DNA of 64,000 nt, taken from contig NC_092676.1 in NCBI RefSeq assembly GCF_964355755.1, positions 26,518,288 to 26,582,287 of the forward strand. The letters are read 5' to 3'. The translations under genes and the position numbers were made by a program. Under the pieces are notes generated by a model. The model was given only the letters and a program-made list of their open reading frames with translations. It searched no databases and was not told where the DNA came from. Of this stretch, positions 56,248 through 64,000 are shown one piece after another. Within the stretch, counting starts at the first letter, position 1. Every line of letters starts with the position of its first letter. This DNA is from Antedon mediterranea (taxonomy: Eukaryota > Echinodermata > Crinoidea > Comatulida > Antedonidae).

Positions 56248-56410
56248 CAGCAATGCATTGTGAACCTTCTCTAAGCACCCTCTGTCTTCGTAATCTCCAC
56301 AGTGTGTAGACATCTCAGCTAATAACTTTAATACTTCCAACTTTACATTTGTACCTTCTGGTCCCGCCAGCTCACTGAGGAACGGGACGACATGGTTGGA
56401 AATGTGTTAT
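56248..56410 (-). pseudogene. API5 exon D copy 4, acceptor and first codons deleted
   Basis: From EHISNHVVPFL onward it equals the intact exon at 14728-14916, but about 55 bp covering the 3' splice site and the KNVHSTKFI codons are gone; after AATGTGTTAT the sequence continues as intron (TTAGAAAAGAATT). Exon D is a multiple of three and phase 0 at both ends, so skipping it would keep the API5 frame while removing 63 residues. Confidence 0.8.
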
Positions 56411-57563
56411 TTGTTAGAAAAGAATTTTTAGCATTAAATGGTAAAAGAGATAATTTGTGAATAGGCCACTCTTGTAGGTAGATCCACTTTCGTATGCACT
56501 TTCAGGTCCAGAGAATTTGACTTTAAGGTTGACTTGGTTTAGGGGTCAAACAATCATTATGAAAATGTGACACAAGGTCAGTGTCAATTGGTATATGGTT
56601 TTTATATTTAATTATTCAGAATGCATACATTCATGTACAGTCTAATGGGACATTTTGCGCTATATAAATTTAAATCCATTACCATTACCATTTAGTAAAA
56701 AATGACCAGAAATTGCATTTCTGACCTTTGACTCGCACCAAAGGCATGTTTGTATATCCATATATGAGTACGTACACACGTACGGCCTAAGTATAGGATG
56801 GTTTACGTAATCGTTAAGGTATAAAATATACAGTGTTTGTGCATATTTGTATCTCCATGTATGGGTATGTTCACATAGCGTAAGTACTGCATGGCGTGGC
56901 TTACGCAAGCGTTAAGGTAATCCATGGATTAAAATGCCAATGTGTTTACATATACAGCATTTGTTATGGTGTTAAATACAGAAGTCCAAGTATCATTTTA
57001 AAAAGTAATAACCCAGGGGCCCTCTTTAGATTTGCGTGAATAAAGCTAGTTCACATGTAAAGGCAAGGTGTAAGCCAGCCTTACACTGTACGTATGAACA
57101 CTCCCTATGTAGTTTATCAAAAAATTTGTGTTAAAAGATTTGTGATATATTATGTACTCATATAGTATAAGGCCTGAGTATTTGCTTCAATGAACAATTA
57201 TAATCACATTTAACTTTGAAAAACCATTGATAAACAAACTACTGTACATTGTTTCTTTGTTATTCGGTTCACTGACTCAGTTCAGTGATTCCTGATTTTG
57301 CAATATTCACATCTAGTTTAGAAGAAAATTAACTCGATATTTTAAGGTGGAAAAACCAACTTTATCTAATTACTGGAATAAGATTTTGTTTTAAAATTTT
57401 AGCTGCACAAGTACAGAACAAGGTATTTAACATATAAATTGCTTTTTAAAGTGAATTTAATCTATAATCTATACAAACAGCCAATGATATTATTGATAGA
57501 TTTAGGCGAGGCTGGAGTAAATAATTGTTAATATATATATACAATTATAACTACTATTGCAGG
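56411..57563. other. TRIM copy 4 upstream region with dispersed repeats
   Basis: No gene. 56470-56770 matches 23265-23600. 56749-56940 contains an imperfect duplication of about 96 bp (GTATATCCATATATGAGTAC against GTATCTCCATGTATGGGTAT). An ACTATTGCAG splice-site-like sequence precedes the TRIM ATG. Confidence 0.5.
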
Positions 57564-59270
57564 ATGGCTAGCAAGAATGTAAGTCTACTTGGAGATATAG
57601 ATGAGAAAGTACTAGAATGTTCTATCTGTAATGAAAGACTAGAAGACCCAAAATCACTTAGCTGTCAACATACTTTCTGTCTAAAGTGTTTGGAGAATTG
57701 GGTTCAAACCAATCGTGGCAAGCTAACATGCCCTAGTTGTCGGAAAAAGTATCCCATACCAAAAGGAGGGCTTCAAAAACTTGCCCCAAATTCAATTCTT
57801 AACAACCTCTTGGAAACCATCAAACAACACGAAAATAAAGGTGAGGTTAAAGGCACTGCCGCTCTGTGCGCCTCTCATATTCAACCATTGAAAATGTATT
57901 GTACAAAATGTAAAGTACCAATATGCATAGAATGCACTGAAATGGAACATGCTGCAGGAGATGGAAAACATGAACTAATTAACATTGTAACAGCATTTAA
58001 TACGTTTAAAGAAACATCAGAAGACTTAAAGAAAGCTGCCAATGAATCCATAAAAAAAACAGAAAATTTACTCAAAATAGTCACAAAGAATGCTAAAGAA
58101 CTAGAAGAAAGTAAAGAGGCAAGTCTCACAGATATTGATAACCAAGTTCAAGAAATGGTAAAAGTAATCCAGAAAAAAGGAGAAGAAATGAGAAAAAAAG
58201 TTAAAGCAAATTATATGGAGGAAAAGAAAGTCAATGATGTACAAATTACAAATTTAACAAAAATCATCTCTGAATTAAACACAAGTGTGAGTTTCCTAAA
58301 TCAGTTACTAATGAGTGAGAAAGCAACTGCTATGAAATCGAGTGAGATTATATTAAATAAAATGATGGATGAAATTAACAAATCTGAAGAAATCAAGCAA
58401 AAGGACAGCAGACAAATAACCTTCATCAGAAACAAACAACCAATTGATTTATTGAAAGAAATTGACATTGGTGATGTTGCATTCAAACCACTTTCTATTA
58501 AAGTAGAGGGTAAGCCTACAGGAGTAGCAAAGTATGATGATGATTGCTTGCTTGTTTCATTTCACACAAATGAAATTCACAAGTACAACCAATCAGGAGA
58601 ATGTATAAGCAAGATTACACTACCAGCAGGTGTGAGACCTAAAAGAATATACAAAATGAAAAATGGCAACATAGCATTCAGTGATAACGATAATAAATGC
58701 ATTAAAGTATGTGATATGAATGGTCATGTGATCAAATCCATTGGTAAGGGTGTATTGATGAATCCACAGGGTATTGACATAAATGGGGCAACTAATGTTA
58801 TATATGTAGCAGATGGAGAAAATGGATGTGTGGTGTTTGACATTAATAGTGGTAAGCAGTTGAAGAAAATAGAAAAACAAGGGGGTTACTTATGGGCATT
58901 CTTAGGGGGAAACTACTCAGATGTTGCACTTACAAAAACTGGTAAATTACTTGTAGTAGATGCAGTAGACAACCAAATATTATTGTATGATGACAAGGAC
59001 AAGTCAATGAAAGTACTTATCAATAAAGGGGTTAAAGGTAAGGTGATGATGCCACGTGATGTTGTAGTTGATCAGGATGATAACATCATCATAGCAAGTA
59101 TTGACAGACTACAACTATTCTGTAGAAATGGATATTTTATCAAAAGAATTGATCAACAAGAAGATGGAATTAGTGTACCAGTACATCAGTTATGTATCAT
59201 TTCTCATAACCCACGTATGGTTGCTGTAGCAAATTACTTGGCTGATACAATTAAAATATTGAATTATTAA
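57564..59270 (+). CDS. TRIM-NHL E3 ligase-like protein, copy 4 (568 aa)
   Basis: RING ligands are C19, C22, C34, H36, C39, C42, C56 and C59 (one residue is inserted near the start: DEKVLECSIC), then B-box 2, coiled coil and NHL propeller ending DTIKILNY. I start at MASKNVSLLGD (57564), not the in-frame ATG at 57525, because of the paralogues and the adjacent TTGCAG. The RING has CPSC in place of CPIC. An extra loop (GGYLWAFLGGNYS) enlarges one NHL blade. It is the most diverged intact copy; the remnants at 60.3 kb have the same downstream flank, so they derive from it or its sister. Confidence 0.9.
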   Translation: MASKNVSLLGDIDEKVLECSICNERLEDPKSLSCQHTFCLKCLENWVQTNRGKLTCPSCRKKYPIPKGGLQKLAPNSILNNLLETIKQHENKGEVKGTAALCASHIQPLKMYCTKCKVPICIECTEMEHAAGDGKHELINIVTAFNTFKETSEDLKKAANESIKKTENLLKIVTKNAKELEESKEASLTDIDNQVQEMVKVIQKKGEEMRKKVKANYMEEKKVNDVQITNLTKIISELNTSVSFLNQLLMSEKATAMKSSEIILNKMMDEINKSEEIKQKDSRQITFIRNKQPIDLLKEIDIGDVAFKPLSIKVEGKPTGVAKYDDDCLLVSFHTNEIHKYNQSGECISKITLPAGVRPKRIYKMKNGNIAFSDNDNKCIKVCDMNGHVIKSIGKGVLMNPQGIDINGATNVIYVADGENGCVVFDINSGKQLKKIEKQGGYLWAFLGGNYSDVALTKTGKLLVVDAVDNQILLYDDKDKSMKVLINKGVKGKVMMPRDVVVDQDDNIIIASIDRLQLFCRNGYFIKRIDQQEDGISVPVHQLCIISHNPRMVAVANYLADTIKILNY

Positions 59271-59680
59271 AGTTAAACCAAACATGAATCTTTCTTTGTA
59301 CAGTATATCGTTACCGTACAAAGTTAAAGGAACAAACAAAAAATCTTTTGTTTCCATATATCTGAAATGTATGTCTAGTTTTTAAAGAATGTATTTCCTT
59401 TCCACACTAAGAAAGTCATTAGAGCCTTGACTGTCTTTTGCTAAAACTGTCTGCATAAAAATATAATATCAATCACTGTGTAAAAGTGATAAATCAGTTG
59501 GATAGATCTTCGACTGTACTGTATGTTGCCGTCAGGTTTTGGCAAATGTCACAAATACCTATAAATTATTTAACTTATCACTTATTACTGATTTGTAGAT
59601 TTTATGCTTGTTTCTATTTATGTATGTTCTTCAACCCTGTTAATGGTTAAATAAAATGTAAAAAAAAAAAAAAAAAAATC
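59271..59680 (+). other. TRIM copy 4 3' flank ending in an A tract
   Basis: No gene. AATAAA at about 59650 is followed almost at once by a run of about 19 A (59661-59679). This could be the tail of a retroposed transcript or a simple A tract. Confidence 0.5.
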
Positions 59681-60262
59681 TTTTAAAAACTAATTGTTGA
59701 TTTCAAATGGATTGTATCCAAAAATTTTAATCTTACGATGGGTCATTTTTTTGTTTTAATTTTTATATCTTGTGACATTTGAAATTTTGATTAATTAAAT
59801 ATAAACAATTGTGTCATATTTGAAGGATCTCGGCTAGGCCAAGCACTTAGCCTGGCCTAAGCCTGTTTACTTCCACTGACCCCAGCGAGGTGGAATAGCA
59901 CCACGATGAGTGCTACTATAGAGATTACAAGGTCAGATCACAGCGTCATTACTTCATACATTCATAGGTAGTCTGGGTTCCAGACGGAGTTTTGACTTAA
60001 AAAGATAAATATTTTTGTGCATGGCGTTTCTTACGTATACTACTCAAGCTGGATTACAAAAATAAAAACGTCGACTGCTGGACTAACATATAAAAAGACA
60101 ATAAATAAGTCTAGTTCACTGGCAAAAGTTCTTATCTGTTTACGGGAACAGTCAACTATGACCCATGTGGATATGATCGTTGTGTGCACTGTTCACTCAA
60201 TCTAATAATATACAGTAGATTGCCTATTAAAGATGTATTGTCCCCCAAAAAACATGGAAAAA
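59681..60262. other. No gene seen
   Basis: AT-rich. The segment CCCATGTGGATATGATCGTT to TTCACTCAATCTA (60160-60204) recurs near 63400-63440, a short dispersed repeat. Confidence 0.45.
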
Positions 60263-60566
60263 GAAAGATGAGATGAAGAGGAAAGTTGAAGCAAACTATA
60301 TACCGGTAAAGGAAAAGAAAGTTAATGGTGTACAAAATTACAAATTTAACAAAAATCAACTCTGAATTAAACACAATTGTGAGTTCTCTAAATCAGTTGA
60401 GTGAGCCAGCAACTGCTATGAAATCAAGTGAGATTGTATTAAATAAAATGATGGATGAAATGAATAAATTATTAATTCAAGTCAGTTATGTATTATTTCA
60501 GATAACCCACATATGATTGTTGTAGCATATTACTTGGATAAGACAATTAAAGTATTACATTATTAA
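60263..60566 (+). pseudogene. TRIM-NHL remnant: coiled coil fused to last NHL strand
   Basis: It carries coiled-coil sequence (KRKVEANY, LNTIVSSLNQL, SEIVLNKMMDEMNK) with frameshifts, then jumps to the C-terminal end (QLCIISDNPHMIVVAYYLDK-like, ending before TAA at 60564). RING, B-box and most of the NHL are deleted. The 3' flank resembles that of copy 4. Confidence 0.75.
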
Positions 60567-61930
60567 AGTTAAACAAAATTATATATTATAAAGGAACGAA
60601 ATTTTCAGAAATATAATTCATTTGTCTAGTTTGTACAATATGCAATTTTGGAATGCTTTTTCTTACCCTAATTATTAGAAAAATCCATAAGAACCTAGAC
60701 TGTTTATTAACCAAAATTAGATTTACTAGATGGTACGCTCGCTTCGCTCGCGTACCATCTAGGTCGTGCCCACAGATGGTTCTCGAATACATAATAATTT
60801 CAGCGTTAAAAAACTGGCGATTTCAAATGTACGTACCGCAGGACAATAATATTACATGTCGTGTACAGGAACGAATAAATAGACAGGGTTGAGGGATGGG
60901 GAAGAGGATGGGTGCAAAGAGGAACAATGTTAAAATATATTCTTTATCCATTTAGTAACGAAATATTAATTGCTTTCATGTTTTACAAATAATATACCAC
61001 TAAACACAGTAAAACATTGCGATGTAATACTTTGTTGAAACTATCACCGTCCTAGTCGATTGAAATAGTACAGCACATGTAACGATACATCACTACGACG
61101 TGTATATGTTTATAATATAATGTAAAACAATTTGTGAAAACCACCTCTATTCGGGGAAAATCATAAATTCGATTTAATCGTCAATAAATATTAAATTATC
61201 TAACTCAACTTAATTAGTAGGCCTAATGGTTTTCAATTGTTTCTTAGAGCCAATTCATACTTAAGTTGGTTCCTACCCTACCCACCAAAGTTGTTCTGCG
61301 TTTAGGGCATGTGATGTACCGTAGGCCTATTCTCTACTGGTTTTACAACGCTACTCATGCCAGTGAGGGAAAGGTGATGATGTGGGTGGTTTAACTGCAA
61401 TAATAAAGATTTGTACATAATATACGGCGAGTGAAAACGCTAGCTCATTATCCGTTTAAAAAAAAATTATATCCAACCTCTGCAGCACAGATTGAAAACA
61501 AAAATGGATCGAATTTCGAGTATACAGTACTGTACTTGCCTTTACGACGCCTGAGGGAATAGACACTTGTGAAACAGAGATTGGAATGTTCCATTCATCG
61601 CAAATCAATACATTTGTATAATCGTATATTAAATCTATCAAAATAGTATTTTTTTAAGAAAATCGGCCTGTCTTCAACATTATGATGCTGTACTCTAGCT
61701 GTTCAACCAGTTTTCAGCTATTAAAAACAATTATCGTAGGAGGAGATAGGAAAATGCGAAGCCTCCTCGTATTTTTGTGGCGGGTATTTTTCAAGATGGA
61801 CATCCATTAGACAGTGTATACCACGATCGGAAAACACCCCTATTTGGGGCAAATCGTTGAACCTAAATTCGTTTTAATCGTCAATAACTAATTACCTAAC
61901 TCAATTTAATTAGTAAACAGGGTTACATCA
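60567..61930. other. No gene; hairpin and a diverged direct repeat
   Basis: It contains a 37-bp hairpin at 60726-60762 and two related segments, 61137-61224 and 61826-61915 (ATTTAATCGTCAATAA, CTAACTCAA(C/T)TTAATTAGTA). No ORF is convincing. Confidence 0.5.
60726..60762. repeat. Hairpin, 13-bp arms, GCTCGCTTCGCTCGC centre
   Basis: CTAGATGGTACGC and GCGTACCATCTAG surround TCGCTTCGCTC. Much more GC-rich than its surroundings, so probably a small mobile-element core or its excision product. Confidence 0.8.
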
Positions 61931-63274
61931 GATGGTTAAAGTCAGTACCGAAAGTATGAACCAACTTTATATACCATCGAGTAGAAATTCTAGAAATAAA
62001 CCGAGATTTACCGAATTTTGCATTTACGTAAATTTATATATAGATATCATCTTCCCAAGTTATAATAATAATTCACTGTGTAAAGTTGATGGACAAGTTA
62101 ATATTTTCTTTGATTCACTTACTACTATTTCTGTTAGAAATTGTTTTATTTGTAATCACCTTACTACTGATTTGTATATTTTTGCTTGTTTTATTATATT
62201 GTATAATTTTTTTTTTTAAACTTATTATGATTTCTAATTCTAACATAATATTTTATCCCATACTTCATTCATTTATTGATAATAACTTTTTTCCACAACG
62301 TAGTATTTTCTTTACACAAAGAATAAAATTGAAAAATGATCTTTAAATAAATTATACAGCTTTAAGAATTGTTTTTATTTTGTTTAAATAGTTTTACCAA
62401 TTAATTTTGTTATGAGGTGAAACTTTTTGTTTTTATAATTTAAATATTATGTGAATTTTGTCAACACTATACTATGTTCATTGGAGTATAAATGAAATTT
62501 AATAGTTTAATAATAATTAATATCAAAATAAAAATGATAGCATAGCCTACTAAGAGCAGTTATATATGATATATAGAGATATACAGTTAATGTATACTAC
62601 TACTGTTGTACACTGTTCTAAGACATTAGTGTAGAAAAAAATATAACAGACATGAAGAAATCATCTGAATTGCAGTAGAAGATGTGGTAATAGGCCTATT
62701 TCATAAGAGTTTAAAGACAATATATGCAGTTCTCTAGTTTTAAATTATACATATATACTGTTATGTAGGCCTATTATAAAACACATTTATTTTAATGATG
62801 AACGTTATTCGCATTCTATCAATTTATAATATAATTATTAATTAATTTTCCTTCAAATGTAAAATTAATTAAAGCATGAAACAACTTCGTTTATAACGAA
62901 CATTTCAGCTACAAGCATAAGGTATTTTAAAACATTTTTATAAAATAAACCTTTTAAAAGTATAATAAAGTCTTTATCTGAATATTAATAAAGATTAAAA
63001 ACCATTGATGTCACAAAAAAATCAGTTATAGTACTAATTGCAAATGTTGGCTACCATGTTGAATGACTTGCGTTTGCTATTACATCAACAGCTACAATAA
63101 CACTATGTGGACCTATAAAATGATATGGCTAACTATACAGTACTATATTCCAACAACAAATTACAAATACACTACATATTTAAGAGACTGTGTTCAAAAG
63201 TTAATCTTTCAAATCAAAATATACAGTACTCTCCATCCAACTTTTTTGTATAAATTACAAATTACTATTGCAGG
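61931..63274. other. No intact gene; possible decayed TRIM flank
   Basis: AT-rich. 62640-62680 (GACATGAAGAAATCATCTGAA) resembles the flank of TRIM copy 3 at 46440, and 62400-62450 weakly resembles TRIM 3' flanks, so a lost TRIM copy is possible. Short ORFs here are hydrophobic AT-rich artefacts. Confidence 0.4.
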
Positions 63275-63525
63275 ATGGCTAGCAACAGCCTAGTTTTACT
63301 TGGAGATAGAGATGAGAAATACTTTGATATTGCACTTACAAACACTGGGAACGTACTGTAGCAGATAGAAATAATCACCAAGTAGTAGAGACTTTTACCA
63401 ACCCATGTGGATGTGAACGTTGTTTGTACGTTCACTCAATCTAAAAGTCCCTATTATTTTATGACAACAGGGACCAGTCATTGAAAGTATTTATCAATGA
63501 AAGAGTTGAAGATGGTAAGGGAGTG
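63275..63525 (+). pseudogene. TRIM-NHL remnant: start codon region joined to NHL
   Basis: It begins after TTGCAGG with MASNSLVLLGDRDEKY, then jumps directly to an NHL strand (FDIALTNTGNVL, TAG stop), is interrupted by the dispersed repeat around 63400-63440, and resumes (DQSLKVFINERVEDGKGV). RING, B-box and coiled coil are deleted. Confidence 0.75.
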
Positions 63526-63533
63526 TTGACAAA

Positions 63534-63662
63534 GTGCGAGGCAGCGAGGCAAGCGAGGCATGCGAGGCATGCCAAATATTTGTGCGAGGCATCATTTTAT
63601 CATTTCCAAAAGTGCGAGGCATGCGAGGCATATAGTTTACAATTTCAAAAAGGTGCGAGGCA
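63534..63662 (+). repeat. GCGAGGCA octamer repeat
   Basis: GCGAGGCA(T/G/A) occurs about nine times in 130 bp, partly in direct tandem (63537-63571) and partly spaced by TTTCAAAA-type words. It interrupts the TRIM remnant. The ORF across it is not a gene. Confidence 0.8.
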
Positions 63663-63940
63663 TATCTTAACGTGCTATTATGCTATATTATAGGCCTAAT
63701 AATCAATCGATACAAGCGTATCTAAATAGATTCGTGTATACACTCATCATGTTGTTTATTTTTATGTAACGATTGTTTTTTCATTCAAGTCATATCGTGT
63801 CAAATTTTACTTTTACAAAAGTGCCCAAACTACGGTTCAAAAATCTGAACGACAGTCTTCAACTTTCGATAAACAATAATTGTTATAGCGACACACTCAT
63901 CAAATGACTGCAATGTTTGTTGGCATTTCGAGCGTGTTCA

Positions 63941-63990
63941 CTCACATCATGGATTAAAGAATAGATTCTTTAATCCATGCTCACATCATG
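63941..63990. repeat. Hairpin flanked by 10-bp direct repeats
   Basis: ATGGATTAAAGAAT, AG, and the exact inverse (63949-63978) lie between two copies of CTCACATCAT (63941-63950 and 63980-63989). It is close to the window end. Confidence 0.8.
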
Positions 63991-64000
63991 TCTCTCGAAC

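Noticed and set aside
62086-62346. Hydrophobic ORF resembling a membrane protein
   Set aside because: Low-complexity T-rich DNA gives Leu/Ile/Phe runs in this frame; no start context or family match.

Overview
This window is AT-rich animal nuclear DNA. It holds spliced genes with GT-AG introns, two non-LTR retrotransposons, tRNA-derived SINEs, many MITE-like elements and several kilobases of tandem repeats. The host genes are NOSIP, POLR1F, API5 and a TRIM-NHL family. Together with the expanded TRIM-NHL genes, foldback-like elements and frequent TAGGCCTA octamers, they suggest an invertebrate deuterostome, possibly an echinoderm. That assignment is inference; no marker gene in the window settles it.

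Layout. 0-6.5 kb: NOSIP (minus, 8 exons, 303 aa) and POLR1F (plus, 4 exons, 354 aa), head to head across a 431-bp shared promoter region; both look intact. 6.8-23 kb: two copies of a segmental duplication. Each unit carries the sequence beyond POLR1F, a fragment of API5 on the minus strand and, nested inside an API5 intron on the plus strand, an intronless RING/B-box/coiled-coil/NHL TRIM gene. Unit 1 has an intact TRIM. Unit 2 has a TRIM cut off at 17042 by fused LINE debris (17.0-21.7 kb). 23-28.3 kb: dispersed repeats, a 355-bp tandem repeat, a decayed cysteine-rich gene and a 1-kb foldback element with TTA target duplication.

28.4-44 kb: the most unusual part. Two adjacent elements (28469-35129 and 35178-43938) each have short inverted ends enclosing tandem arrays of 101-106-bp units in opposite orientation, as in foldback-type transposons. 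The units of both elements carry a long palindrome followed by the same GATAAAGAATAGGA box, although the palindromes have diverged. The centres hold further repeats: an 87-95-bp array in the first, and MITEs with telomere-like ends plus inverted 15-bp arrays in the second.

44-51.5 kb: a third TRIM/API5 unit with an intact TRIM, a 49-bp minisatellite expanded only in this copy, damaged API5 exons and a duplicate of the region beyond POLR1F. 51.5-64 kb: API5 exons E-I (minus, intact), a damaged exon D, a fourth intact TRIM (57564-59270), then TRIM remnants, hairpins and an octamer repeat. Exons A-C belonging to this API5 copy are not in the window.

Functional reading. NOSIP (RING/U-box-like) and POLR1F (RNA polymerase I subunit) are housekeeping genes. 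The TRIM-NHL paralogues look like a local RING E3 family whose differences fall at repeated positions of the NHL propeller, which would fit diversification of the target-binding face. The repeated API5 exons look like passengers of the TRIM duplications.
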